In this document: piece after piece, positions 1-11,661 of the stretch
How the letters are laid out: every line of letters starts with the position of its first letter
How positions within the stretch are numbered: the stretch's first letter is position 1
DNA from: Alectoria sarmentosa
Taxonomy: Eukaryota; Ascomycota; Lecanoromycetes; Lecanorales; Parmeliaceae
Assembly: GCA_009733775.1 (NCBI GenBank)
Contig: WOGZ01000034.1
Coordinates: forward strand, 62,001-126,000
Direction of reading: 5' to 3'
DNA length: 64,000 nt
Made by a program: the position numbers and the translations under genes
Notes under the pieces: generated by a model
Told to the model about the DNA's origin: nothing
Database searches by the model: none
The model's input: the letters and a program-made list of their open reading frames with translations, nothing else

Positions 1-508
1 GAGGACACTGGAGAGAGCGGAGACTTTCAGCGGTGTAGCTTGAACTTGTGTTATTCTCGTTGAATAGATACGAATGTCCGAGTCGGCTAGGAGGTCATAC
101 ATATTGCAACCTTGCTTTGTATTTCCAAGAGGATCACAAGAAGTCAGCAGTAAGGTAAAGAGGTTGACGAGGCATCGTACGCAATGCTGCGTGACAGGTT
201 CAAAGTTTGCAGATGTACCGTCACAAAACGAACCGCTTCTTTCATGTAAGATCCAGAGCAGCAGATACAGGAAGGCTTTGATCTCCCACAGCCAAATACT
301 GGAGATCAACGAAGACCCAGAGCAGCTTCACTGTCGCTATGAGGTCCGCGACATGGTCGTGGCTATGGTGTAGAGAACATCGAAAAGTCGAGCTTCAGAA
401 ATCGAATGTAGCTAAGGTAGCTAGTCGTCCGTGCGTCTTGGCACCCGCTCCGCATTTTCTCCGCAGCACGACTTTTCTCTTCCCCTGGCGTTCGGGTATG
501 GGAACATT
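1..508. other. Upstream region of MRS6
   Basis: No convincing gene. Two overlapping short plus-strand reading frames (74-373, 339-578) have no recognisable motif and run into the MRS6 start in another frame. The stretch probably holds the MRS6 promoter and 5' leader, but I see no clear TATA box. Confidence 0.4.
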
Positions 509-2505
509 ATGGAGTCGCTCTCTGATACAGTCTGGGATGTGGTTCTTTCTGGAACTGGACTACCGCAGTCTCTTTTAGCATTGTAAGCCTCCTGAAGGTG
601 TGCGGCAGAAAGAGCGATTTGTCTGACTGACCTAGGTGAAGGGCATTATCTCGGTCTGGCAAGAAAGTGCTGCACATTGACAAGAATGACTACTACGGAG
701 GTGCTGAGGCTGCTCTGAGTCTCCAAGACGTGGAATCATGGGCTGATACGGCGGGCGAAGGTAGGAGACATGCTTATCTGTCTTGGCTGTCGCTCATGGT
801 CAAGCAGGTTCGCCCTTCAGATATGCTACGATTCGGAACGTGGCAGAAGAACCCAAGCCAGAGCCGGAGGAAAAGAACTTTGCAAGATTGGGCTTTTCCA
901 GAGCATACAGCCTCTCGCTATCGCCGCAGTTGATCTATACTCGCTCCAACCTCCTCCCTGCCCTCGTGTCCTCAAAGGTCTACCGCCAGCTTGAATTCCT
1001 CGCTGTTGGGAGCTGGTGGATATACGAGGATGAGAATCTTCGGCAAGACGCACAGAAAAGAGACTCAGGAGAACTAGCAGCAGCCTTTTCAACAGGGAGC
1101 CTAAGAAGGATACCAGGCGGGCGCGAGGATGTCTTTGCGGACAAGAGTATTGATCTACGTTCCACCAGATCGCTCATGAAGTTCCTCAAGCTCGCTGCAG
1201 ATACGGAAGCACACGCCTCCATACTTGAAGTATGGGGCTCAAAGCCATTTCCAGATTTTCTAGAATCCTATCTCGGCATACCACCGCGAATGCAAGCTCC
1301 TCTACTCGCCTTGACGATGTCTCCAAATCCTCCTATCAAAACACTCACAGTCTACGCACTTCCACGGATCCACCGCCATCTCACATCGGTCGGCATGTTT
1401 GGTCCGGGGTTTGGCTCCGTGATACCCAAGTGGGGCGGGCTTGCAGAGATTGCCCAGGTGGCTTGCAGGGCTGGTGCAGTCGGAGGTGGTGTCTATGTAC
1501 TCAAAAAGGGCTTCGAGACGGACGGGAATTCAGATCAGAAATCCCTAGGAAGAGAGGGCACTCGGATGGATGAAGTTACCCAGTTATCCACCGTCCGTCT
1601 CGAAGGAGGGGTTGAGATCAAGACCCACTGGATCGTCGGCTCAGATTGGGATTTGCCGTCACAACTCGAAACAGTCACCGGTGAAGAGACTGTTTCGGAC
1701 TATGTTTCTCGGAGCATCACCATTGTATCTTCGTCGCTCTCGCAGCTGTTCCCCCCTCCAGCCGAAGGCGCGCCTCCGCCTGCCGGTGCCGTCGTTGTCT
1801 TTCCTACCGGAACTCTTGAGCTTGAATATGACAGTGACAAGCCTGAAATACTAAGAGCCGATCCGCCGCCAGTCTATCTGATGATCCATTCAAGCGACAC
1901 AGGGGAGTGTCCGGCTGGCCAATGTAAGCTCCGTTCGCACTCGTGCTTTGCTTCGACACCCTTTTTAAATGATGACCCAAATTATGAATACTTATCTACA
2001 TTGTCTGCAACTTCATTGAAGATAACATACCTCTGACAGTCTGAACAATGATTCTTGTTGCCACCTATTTTTCTCAATGCCGTCCAAGGCACCTCCAGCT
2101 GACTTCTATTTCCCGAACATAGGTGTCATATACGCTCACACCGCTCACCCTATCTCTTACACTATCGCCCATTCCCTCCTCCAGAGGGCCGTTGATAAGT
2201 TTGTTGCCAGTATCGACGAAACACCCAAACCTCAGATCTTATGGTACCTCCACTATGACCAGAAGCGTACCCCTCCTGCCACAGCTGATGACTACGACGC
2301 CAACATCAAATGTGCCAAGCTTTCTGACCCGCATGTTCTAAAGCTTCCAGATATTGACCCTGGGCTGGCCCTGGAGGATGATTTGTTGAAGCATGTGAGA
2401 GCTGCTTGGCGGAGGATTGTGGATGAGGATGAGGTTTTCATGGCATTTGGGGAAAGGAATGGAACGGGGGAGGAAGGATTTGAGGATGGGGAGGGAGAAA
2501 TGTAA
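509..2505 (+). CDS. MRS6: Rab escort protein (Rab geranylgeranyltransferase component A)
   Basis: Rab escort protein binds newly made Rab GTPases and presents them to geranylgeranyltransferase II for C-terminal prenylation, so it is needed for vesicle traffic. Four exons join in frame: 509-582, 642-760, 808-1923 and 2123-2505, giving 563 residues, normal for fungal REPs. Residues 11-45 carry the GDI/REP dinucleotide-fold signature (SGTGLPQS, then a basic stretch leading to DKNDYYGG). Further GDI/REP-like blocks are the ALTMSP and GFGSVIPKWGGL regions. The first intron is placed so that the frame reads LLALALSRSG; the nearer AG at 635 would give an immediate stop. The last intron (199 bp) is longer than the rest, and joins CPAGQC to VIYAHT. 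The C-terminus is acidic. The gene is convergent with the cupin gene downstream. Family assignment is firm; the exact 3' splice of intron 1 is inferred. Confidence 0.93.
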
Positions 2506-3424
2506 GAGCATTTCAGGTGCACTGCTTTGAGAGGGGAATAGTAGATAGTGATGGGAAATTCTAGCGGTATTTTGCCCAGTGATCAAGCACTGCATCCTCT
2601 TTAGGATCACGATTGCAGTCACTTGACCAAGAATGACTTCAAAAGAGAATTTTGAATGACCGTAGCTTTGATGATATCGACCATGGTTCCACAGCGACAC
2701 AAGGCCATCATAATCGACGATTCGATGTCCATCTAATCACCATAGGACACCGCTACCTAGCAACAAACAACCCCACCACGTCATGAGTCATTAGACAAGC
2801 TGCCTCTCCTACCGCAGTCCTCGTCCCTCCTCCTCCACCTGCTCCTCCTCATCGATGACGGTGACATCTACACGACAGCATGGGTCAGCAAGCACTCATC
2901 TCATCACGTGGACGGAAAAGCTTCTTCTTACTACCATCGTCATCGACATGAGGCTCCCCTCCCTCCTGACCCGCCTCCTCAGAGCGCGCCGTGGCGTCTA
3001 CGGGTCGCAACGTCAGTCCACAGCCACTCACGGCGTCAGATGGAAGGGGTGCTCACTGTCTTGGTCCTCCATTCCCAAGGGGACTAGTTCGCCCCGACGC
3101 TGGAGAGCCGCGCGACCGGCGCGGAGGACGATCTCTTGTGATCGTTGGCCTTTGGGCTGCTTGGTGTTAGTCGAGGGTTAAAGGAGGGTTGGCTGATGGG
3201 TGGGGGGGGGGGGGGGGTTGCGGACCAGGGTTGCAGGCGCAGGTGCAGGTCCTTCCGTCGGAACTTGACCACGGCGAAAAACACGACGCAAGAAGCGGCG
3301 CAGTCTTCTAAACACCATGGTTATGGTGATGGTGAGAGCGTGGATGTAGTTGTGAGCTAGATAGGAATAGTATGTTAATTAACGAGGAGGTTTGCGAAGG
3401 TGTCTTGTTTTGGATCGTGATGTT

Positions 3425-3557
3425 GAAAGGAAATGATTGTGTGTCCTACCCTCATGGACTCCAGCGGCAGTGCGGCTTGACTGTATGATCTGGGAGTGAA
3501 AAGAAATGAGGGTGTGTCCTACTCCAATCGAGGTCAAGCCGCAGCGCGGCTTGACTG
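3425..3557. repeat. Imperfect ~60-bp direct repeat, two copies plus a degenerate third
   Basis: Copies at 3425-3483 and 3498-3557 share the frame GAAA[G/A]GAAATGA..GTGTGTCCTAC and end in CGGCTTGACTG. They start 73 bases apart. A shorter, weaker copy lies near 3581-3623 (ACCTACCCTCA followed by CGCTGTGTGGCTTCAC). Read directly by eye. The unit is not recognised as a known family. Confidence 0.7.
3533..3555. repeat. Perfect 10-bp hairpin inside repeat copy 2
   Basis: GTCAAGCCGC and its reverse complement GCGGCTTGAC are separated by three bases (AGC). The first repeat copy has only the right arm intact, so the palindrome is specific to the second copy. It could be a cruciform, a transcript hairpin near the converging 3' ends, or chance. 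Confidence 0.7.
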
Positions 3558-3784
3558 CTGCATATAATCAGACACAGCAACACCTACCCTCACTGATGCC
3601 AAACCGCTGTGTGGCTTCACCTTTGCATCTTGGAAAACAAAGCGGCACCACAGCGCACCAGAGAGCCCATAAGGCAGTTTTCAGTGCTGGTGAGGCCCTT
3701 GCCAGAAAGAGCTAGCAAAAATCATGACGAATGAAGGGGTTGGGTAAGGTAATGTTGTTGGGATATATATTTATATTTATATTT

Positions 3785-4532
3785 TCAATACTTCCCACTG
3801 GTATTGACAAGGCCATTCTTCTCGTTCTCTGCTTTTGGTTTCCTGCTCCAGTCTGGAGCTTCGTCTTTACCGGTTTCTTCTTCCTCGTCGCCCTCTTCTT
3901 TGGTCTTGTGTATGGATTGGGGATCGTGTTCGGCGGGGGAATAGATTGTGTAGAGAATCTGGGAGTGTTCCTGTCAGTACGTCTTTCCTTTGTTGAGGAT
4001 AGGAGGTGCATAGACAGGAAGAAGCATACCAGTGGCGTAGTACCAGTATTGACAAACTGATGCTGGGTTCCAGCTGGCACCACCATGAGATCCCCAGCCT
4101 TGACATCTTGATCTTTGCCAGCGATTGTGGCTTTGCCTTTTCCTGAAGTGAAGGTCAAGGCTTGATCGACGGTGTGAACCTGAGAGTTAGAGCAGTCAGT
4201 CTCTGTACTGCAGTACTGGGGCAGTTGAAGCGAGCGTTGAGCAAGCAAGAACACACCTCATCTCCAATATCCCCGTCAACGGGCACAGTCATGAGCACGA
4301 CCTGCGAGTACAACCCCGTCCAGAGCACTCTCCGGAACTCACTCGACTTCGACGGCAAAGTCGAGGTCATCTCAGGGAAGTAGGCCATCTCGTGTTTGGG
4401 GGGTCCCGTAGGCATCTTGGGGTCTTTGGCGGAGTGAATTGCAGACTGTGAGAAGGCTCTTCTTGCGGGAACCGAGGCGAGGTGTTTCGAAGAGAGTTTG
4501 AGAATACTTCGAGGAATAGCATTCATGAGCAT
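3785..4532 (-). CDS. Cupin-domain protein, probably mitochondrial
   Basis: Three exons on the minus strand (4532-4257, 4179-4030, 3970-3785) give 203 residues. The first ~35 residues are basic, Ser/Ala-rich and lack acids (IPRSILKLSSKHLAS, then ARRAFSQS), as in a mitochondrial presequence. A single cupin barrel follows: VDGDIGDEVHTVDQALTF is the first conserved strand pair and GDLMVVPAGTQHQFVNTG the second. The usual HxH of motif 1 is reduced to one His plus Gln, so metal binding is uncertain. The C-terminal tail is acidic and charged (KTKEEGDEEEE). The substrate is unknown. A second in-frame Met at 4526 is an equally possible start. The 5' splice site of intron 1 (GTGTGT) is weak but keeps the frame E-V-H-T. 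Confidence 0.85.
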
Positions 4533-5619
4533 TGTCGATAGGAGAAGAGTGTTCAAATGAAGCTTTGAGGATGATGGATTTCGTACATGGAGATGACGTC
4601 CATGATTCAATTCGTTCTAGCGCGCTAAGGTCAGAGTTTCCAAATGCACGTCACATCCATCTGTCAATTTTTCTCTCTCGTATCCTCATTTTGGGGCTCG
4701 AAATCCATTCTGACTTCAGTATATAAGTTGACATTGTTGGAGGAGACTGAGTAGAAGCAAAAGTGCCCTGTGCTAGCTGCTCATAGCATACACTAGCGCT
4801 GCGCTTAGCGATCACTCGCAACTTTCCCCGTGAATGTTGCGGCTCCGTTTTGGACCCCTCGGATCTGATCATCTGTTGTCACTTCAGTGTTGGTACACGG
4901 TTCCCGCCGTCCATTATTGAATACGTCTCACCTTTGGAGTTGCAGGACGAGTGACACAAAGCGCAGAATTGGTGTTCCCCATTCGCAGCACGTCGTCACT
5001 TCCCCGCCAAGACACGCGAGGCCTCTGCAATGGCTTCTCCAGCGAATCCTTCGCCACACCGCAACTGTCACTTTTATAAGCAGCATCATTTGGCTTCAGA
5101 ACAAAAGTATTCGCCTTAGCCCGTTTTTCATATACGGGGAAACCAATGAGCATTACCCTGTGGCCTGCATATTGAGGCTGAAAGACTTGGAGACTACTAG
5201 TAGCCAATCAGACACGGGAAGCAGGGGCACTCTTCTCCTATCGATCAACTTTGATATACGACATCTTCAGGCAAGTCTCAGCTAGCAACACTAGTACCTC
5301 TCATTTCCGTACGTTCTCATGTACCCAGTGGTATCCAGCATGACATCTCATCGACATCTGTCGAGTCGTGTCGTTTCGAGTCGCGGTCCGTGGTATGGGA
5401 ATTGGGGATCCAAAAATTGGGAATCTCTTCCTATCTTGTGCTCTGGATAGCTAAAACAAATACAGCGTTCTTTAATAGGCAGATCTCTTTGAGTGAAGAC
5501 TCAACGAAGTGTGATATAACTGAATGTACTCTCTCAAACATTGCTGCTCACTCCTTCAAGATTCATCGCCATTAGGACTAGTGAATTCGTCTTGGGCGAA
5601 GTGTGATCAACAGGTTGCG
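4533..5619. other. Intergenic region
   Basis: No recognisable gene. Reading frames on both strands at 4887-5285 and 4914-5207 overlap each other and show no domain. Bases around 5340-5390 are rich in a TCGAGTCG-like motif. The region should hold the cupin promoter and, at its right end, a possible lost first exon of the adhesin-like pseudogene: an AG acceptor precedes 5614. Confidence 0.35.
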
Positions 5620-7244
5620 ATGTATGACCCTCCCCGTACTTTGATTCTGGGGAAGGCTCTGGGTCCTGCGCCACCTGCATCAATTGGGAATACGGACGGT
5701 CCAGCGGCTGCAGCTGCTGCTGCGCCGGCATCTCAGACTGCAAAACCTACTCCCACGTCGACGTCTGCTTCAAATTCATCTACTCCGGTCAGCTCGCCTA
5801 AAAGCGATCCATTGAGCGGCCATTCTAGCGACCCAGCGTCTGCAAAGAATTCAGCCGCCAACGATTCATAAGCCAACAATGATCCTACCGCTACAGATTC
5901 AAAAGCTGCGAATGATCCTACACCTGCAAATGAGTCATTCAGTAGTGACTCCAGTAATGGTCTCGCCGCTGTGATTCAAAACTTTGCGAATGACCCTGTA
6001 GATGTAAGTGGGTCACAAAGCGCAGGCTCGCAATCTATTGGGCTGGCTCCGACACCAGCAGCCTCCGTGATCATCATCATCGCAGGTCATGGTATCCAGA
6101 TACCTGCATCTCAATCCAGTGTAGGCGTATTCCTTGTCGATGGTCGATTAATTAAATGTTTGAGCAGATCCCAAAATTGTGTCCAGAACACGGATCGCTC
6201 TCCACGTCAATGGCGACCTCGTTCTCGATATATCGACAGTTCACGATATTCTCCTCATTGAGCCTCCAGCTCTGGAACAAGCGTCATTGATCATTAATAC
6301 TCGTGGTCATAGCATTCAAATAAGCCCATCTCAGTCCAACGTAGTCAGGGTCAACGGTCAACCCATCATCGCTGGCGCATGTCCAACAACGGTATCCAGC
6401 ATTTACATCGCTCTCCACGCCAATGGCGACCTCATCCTCGGCACATCAACCATCCACAACGTCCCCGCCGTGCCTCCAGTCCCACAGTGCTACTTCACAT
6501 TGGCAGCCAAACCATCACCCTTTCATCCTCCCACATCCTCGCCGCCGGCACCGCCCACGCAGCCGGAGACGCAGGCTTCGCAGTCGGTAAGACCCTCGTT
6601 TCTGTCGGCTCATCAGTTCTGCACATTATAGGTACCAGCACAATGCTCATCTCACCACTCACTCCTCCACTACCAGCTATCATCACCACAGTCGCAGGCC
6701 ACCTTTTCACCCTCCTCCCAAGCGGCGTGGTCGTCGCAGGTATCACCTTTACAGCCAACGGCCCGCAGTCGCAGTCTCCTCCACCCCTCTCTCCTACGGA
6801 GCCGCCGGCTTTGTAGCAGGCCCATCCACAATCCCCCTCATCCTCCCCACCAACCTGCCACTTACCCCATCTTCAGTCTTCATAACCCAAGGCCATTCCT
6901 TCCCGGCGCTCCCATTCGGCGCCATCGTAGTCGCAGGTATAACACTCACATCTAGCGCGCCCGCCATCACTATCGCCGGAGTACTTGTTTCGCTATGTGC
7001 AGATGGGCCAGTGAATGGGACGGCTACTATATCGTTACCAAGCACTGACACCGCTTCTCCAACAGGGGGACTGGGCGGATTTATTTATTCAGGAATCAAT
7101 CGAGGGTCAAACGGGACGCAGAACCATGGTAGAGGGCCCGGTGGCAATCCTGCAGTTTTCTTTGGCGGCGCGGATAGGATTGCGTTGAACAGCAACTTCT
7201 TGCTTGGCATGGTGATGCTTATTTGGCTGTATTGCGTCAGGTGA
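5620..7244 (+). pseudogene. Decayed repeat-rich GPI-type cell-surface (adhesin-like) protein gene
   Basis: The reading runs through a Pro/Ala/Ser/Thr-rich stalk, then repeats of a Val/Ile/Thr/Ser-rich unit (for example VVVAGITFTANGP, IALHANGDLILGTSTI, HSFPALPFGAIVVAGITL), and ends in a hydrophobic tail (NFLLGMVMLIWLYC) after a Gly/Asn-rich segment. That is the architecture of Pezizomycotina cell-wall or adhesin-like proteins with a GPI signal. The frame is broken four times. There is a TAA at 5869-5871 in a repeat whose sister copy reads AAA. Shifts lie near 6155-6190 (one base more than the aligned repeat copy), near 6480, and near 6762 (GGCCCGCAG where GGCCCGGCAG is expected). Coding quality persists on both sides of each lesion. 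No signal peptide is seen at the front, so the 5' exon is also missing or unrecognised. No intron explains the breaks. Sequencing error is possible but neighbouring long genes are intact. Confidence 0.75.
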
Positions 7245-8155
7245 ACGTCAATTACTGTTGATAGATCAGGTATGAGATATGTAGAATGGATGGATTTTTC
7301 TCCAAGAGCTCCCCTGGAGCAAGCCCTATATACAGTACTAATCATTTGGCTGGCATGGCAACAAGCCGGAGGAGGCTGGGAACCAACCATCTTTTCAACA
7401 ATTACTGCTGTCTGGGATAGATAGACTCATGGGTGGTGGTGAGGGCAGAGAAATTGGTAATGAAGCGGAACAGTAAACGCGGTCGATTCAGGTGCCTGGG
7501 ATGGAGCGTCTGCGAGCTGAATAACCCAGCTTCCGAGAAGTAAAAAGGTAGATTTTGTAGCAGGTCGATGAAGGCTTTCGAGACACAAGTCTCAAGAAGA
7601 GAAGGAGAAGAGGAGAGTGTAGATTGAATCGAGCAGACTGCTCTGCATCTCCGGGTTAGATAAAAGAGTCACAGTCAACAAGAGCACGTCTGGATGCATG
7701 ATCTAAACCTGTCAACGTAATATCCAATACGCTCACCCATCACCTCCTCGTTGGGAGTCAGGTATTATACAGCATAGCTAGGAGCTCATTGTATCAGGAT
7801 GTCATATATCGCTGAGCCGTGAGGCCTCCTCTTTGTAGTATATTCGTCACGAGTATGTACAAAACTCTCGTCTCCACCACTCCAGAATCAATCCCCATCG
7901 CCATACTCGTGTCATAAACCATCCTTCCAACCCGTGTGCTCCAACGCCCCTCAATCGCTGCTGTACAGAATGGGTATCTTATCACCAATAGCGGTCTTCC
8001 CCACTCGAGATCCACAAAAGGGGAAAAAAAACATGATCGCTAACCTCCCAGATATCAGTCCAAACCCGTTTATCCTTTCCTCCAAAATGCCAATCCAGCA
8101 GGCCCTGAAAAATGTCCCTTTACTACATCTTTAATATTCCTGCTTCCCCAAAATG
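7245..8155. other. Intergenic region
   Basis: 3' side of both the pseudogene and the rhodopsin-like gene. Short frames (7794-8015 on minus, 7934-8365 on plus) show no domain. Nothing else seen. Confidence 0.4.
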
Positions 8156-9806
8156 TCATCCAAAAGCCCTCCTCCTCGGCCACTCCCGCATCTGCACTCC
8201 CTCCTCCAACCTACCATCCCCACTGTGCCCCTTACTCTGCCATATCAGCCAGTTCGTCCCTTCTTTATCGCCATGGCTACCATTCGCAACAGGCTCGCTT
8301 TTCCCAACCACACTGCCATTCCGGCTACTCGACATCTCCAATCTATCACGGTACGAGATTTCTAATTGATCGCGATAAGTGGGCGCTTCGAGACGGGTAA
8401 ACCCGCGTTTGACCGGCCAAGCCAAGCTGACGTTTGCGGGCTGTGAGGAATAGTCCGTCATTTTGGCGCTGGGGGTCTGGTTGGATTTGGGCACGATGTT
8501 TTCTGCGGCGAAGAGCCAGCGGCCGAAGAGGGGGCCTGCTGTTTTGTTAGCTCTGGTGTTGTCGATGGATTCGACATGATATGTATAGAATGAATGAGAA
8601 TTATTGATGGTGTACAAGGTGGGACAGGGCCGGGGTGGGGAACCTACTCATGATGGGAAGACAGGCCGAGATGATACCGACGCTCGGTTGGACAGAGGTC
8701 CATATGAAGACGCTTGTGAGACTGTAGGTAGGGTCGAAATGTCCCAAAAAGACCAGCTTGACGGTGCGGACGATGGAGATAGTGCAGACGCTTGGAGGAC
8801 GGGAATGTTGTCAGCGCGATCGTAGAAGACAAAGAGGGTTATCAATTGATGCCGAGTGTTTTGATAAGGTTTCTCAAAATACGACTTACAAAAACCCAAG
8901 CAGAAAAATCCCCATCAATGCGATCTTCTGCGTCCGATTCGTCCTCAGGGACCAAACCATGGGTATAGGTAAGCACAGGACCATGATATCAGTAACGAGA
9001 TTAGTGACGCCGGTACCAATGGAGAAGTGGACAGTGCTCATGCATCTTGCTGTCTTGACATTCTTTATTCCGTTTTCCCAAAAGGCATTTACTGGCACGC
9101 ATTGGAAGATGTCAGCGAACAAGACGGCGATCCACCAGGCGACGACGATGACGGCGGTGTTGTAGACGGCCATTCGGAAAGGACGAGAGAGAAAGAAGAG
9201 ACGATAGTAGAGCAGGAGTAGCGATATTTTGACTGTTGCGTTTGTGGTAAAATAGAGAGCGACATTCGCCAGGCCGTTCTAGCAATGGACTCATGAGCGT
9301 GATACTCAGATTGTCAAGCGGGACAAGGTGATGATTACTTTTTGAAAGTGGAGCAGTTGATCTTCTGACAAGGAGAAGAAATGTTTCCCCAGTCCCCATA
9401 GTGCCGCAGTAATGATTGTATCTATGTTGAGAGCATAGAGGAAGACCTGGTGACGCAATCAGAAACTTGGTTCAAAGAGATGGGTGGGTGAGAGGGGACA
9501 TATTCACCAATGCGAGCACGATCGAGTAGTCACTGGATGAGAGTTCGCCATCAGTATTGCATATCATGTTTCGAGAATCGAGTCATAATATATCTCCAGA
9601 CTGAAGGTTTGGCCTGAATAAGGGACTCTGTACTCGGGAACTACGTACTCGTATGAAATGGGAGCCTCGGACTTTCGTCTTGCTACAAAACGAAAGATGA
9701 CAGCTATCGTAGCAAGGATGGTGACAGGAATGACAGCACCGTAAATAGTTGGAGTTTCCGAATGGCCGGCGTCCGCTGGAATGACTTGTCCGAAATGATT
9801 GGCCAT
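8156..9806 (-). CDS. Rhodopsin-like seven-helix membrane protein (PTH11-related)
   Basis: Six exons join in frame on the minus strand (9806-9649, 9532-9508, 9446-9339, 9278-8890, 8790-8648, 8538-8156), giving 401 residues. Seven hydrophobic segments are visible. They include IPVTILATIAVIFRFVAR (helix 1), the DDYSIVLAL start of helix 2, the Trp-Gly-Leu-Gly-Lys-His loop, KISLLLLYYRLF, AVIVVAWWIAVLFADIFQC, TNLVTDIMVLCLPIPMVW and the GIISACLPIM segment. The loop Cys (FQCVPVNAFW and TARCM) and the LPIPMVW end of helix 5 are hallmarks of the fungal rhodopsin/PTH11-like domain. The ~125-residue tail is hydrophilic and cytosolic by analogy. Such proteins are presumed surface receptors; no ligand can be inferred. 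Exon 2 is only 25 bases and was placed by frame and homology. Confidence 0.9.
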
Positions 9807-11661
9807 GAGAGCGTATGGAAGAAAATTGAGGAAGAAAAACAACAATGGAGGAAGTACGGTATACAAGAAAAACGGGAGAGCGAGAGCAATTGCTTCTTGA
9901 ATACAGTAATAAGCTTCGGTCGTAGCGATTAGTGGGACCAGGATTATCTTCACCGTGGCACATGGCGATCACGATTTGTCTTTAGAGCACCAAGATAACG
10001 TTTAGGGACCACGTGGCTGCACTGTGCGCTAACTCGCCTGCAGTGGAGTTCTTGGCTACGCCGCAGCGCCACCCGTCCTTTTACGAGGGTTTGGGGCTTT
10101 AGGCTTTGGACCAAGGAAACATGCAAGGAATATGCAAGGTTCCCAAACAGGCCAAAGCTTGTTAGTCTCTGTCAACTGTCAAACACGGCATCCCAAGAGA
10201 AGCTGCGACTACCAGGTGGTATCATTTGTTGCAGCCGAATTCAAGCCGGTGGCATCAAAGGTGGCTTCCGGAGGTACATAACATCAGACTTGGCTTGCGT
10301 CGTAAGAATGACGAACCCTTCAGACGACGTCGAGAAGGCCTTGAAATTGCCCTAAGCCACTCCTTGACCTTGAAATTATCCTGTGTCTAAGCGAGCGTCC
10401 TCAAATGGCTAAACCGTTCCAGGTGACTTAGGGCATCCCAGCGCGGTATTTCGGGACCTGCAAGATATTGGAACCATACCTTTAAATAGGATTTTCAACT
10501 TTGGGATTGCTCCAGTATTGGGCTAATGTGCGCCAACCGGCCTATCAGGACCGTCTCATGCTCATTTTGGGATTTCGAGTGCCAAGAAAGGCAAGCAAGG
10601 TCCAGGAGCACGACCGTTCTGACTGCATCGCGATGAGGACGAGGCTGTGGGTTTGCAGATCTCAAAGTATCGACACGAGTACGTGGAATACCATGCTCTC
10701 GCTTGCAGCGTGTGGCCAACGCGAGGGCGTAACGTGGGCCATCCTAATCGCTTCGGTGCCCAGTCCTAGCAACGTCCCTGCGAATACGTTGCCTTGCCAT
10801 GTAGTAGCAATCTTTAGGTTGTTGATGAGCAGTAATGTTACGAGTCTATCCAGTAGTCCATTAGCTGTTACCATATCGCCGTATCGTCCTTCACCTCACA
10901 ATGGAGAAGGACGAGCCATCCTAGCCCAAATACCAGCCATTTCAACTGATAGTGTTACGTTGGCTCCCAGCAGTCACTCTGACTTCGTAAGTTCCAGGCT
11001 GTAATTATAAGCCATGATGTTGCCGTTGTAGTGTAGAGCCGTCTATCTAGACGTTGCCAGCCCTGGTGTGGTACTGGCAAAAGGCCGTCGTCCACCATGG
11101 ACGTTTACCGACTCTAATTAACATGTGTGTGTGTCAGTTTACAGAAGGACTTGGTTTGCCTGCCTGCCTATCTTCCTGTGGTCTTCGAACATCTCCCCTG
11201 CGGGCGAATGTCCATCTTGATCACCTGTAAGACATCATTCTGTCCCCTTCGCAGGTAGCCTTGTCCTCCTTTCTCCCTTTATATGTGCGTTTGTCAACCT
11301 TTCCCTGTCTGTCGATACGAAATATCGTTTTGAAAATACAGACCGGCCCAAGTAGGGAAGGCATAAGTCTATCGTATCACAAGCTAAGAAGCTATCAAAG
11401 CGCTAACCACATGACCCTGTTTTTACTTTTTTCAGAGTAGCAATACTGGTTGCAGGCACGGATGTTAGAGGTACGTATGAAGGTCAATTGAGAAGTTTGT
11501 CTATTGGCTGATGGGATATGCAATTGCAATAAGTCGACTTGGAAATTCTGCTCTGAGGAGAAGCTAGCCCTAGACTAGCGTGGGAGATCCCTGAGTCGAT
11601 CCCGCTGTCATGCATTCAATCCTTGTCCGACATATCAACATTCTCTACATTTTACCTCAGT
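9807..11661. other. Long intergenic region
   Basis: No supported gene. Overlapping frames on the two strands at 10495-11004 (+) and 10662-10874 (-) have no domain I recognise. The minus one (LLINNLKIATTWQGNVFAG) looks mildly protein-like. The right end is pyrimidine-rich (11150-11300) and likely holds the promoter and leader of the next gene. Confidence 0.35.

Larger units (their letters stand above)
2506..3784. other. Convergent intergenic region with repeats
   Basis: Between the 3' ends of MRS6 and the cupin gene. It holds a 16-base G run (3202-3217), three degenerate repeat copies and a perfect hairpin (listed separately). Frames at 2855-3181 (+) and 3084-3284 (-) are low-complexity, rich in Arg or Pro, and have no recognisable domain, so I do not call them. 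Confidence 0.4.

Noticed and set aside
2855..3181. 108-residue plus-strand frame after MRS6
   Set aside because: Arg/Trp/Ser-rich composition with no domain, overlapped by an equally long antisense frame; typical of chance in GC-rich DNA.
4887..5285. 132-residue plus-strand frame
   Set aside because: Antisense frame of similar length, no domain, no splice continuation.
10495..11004. 167-residue plus frame and 70-residue minus frame
   Set aside because: They overlap each other and neither matches a family I know; kept only as a note in the gap entry.
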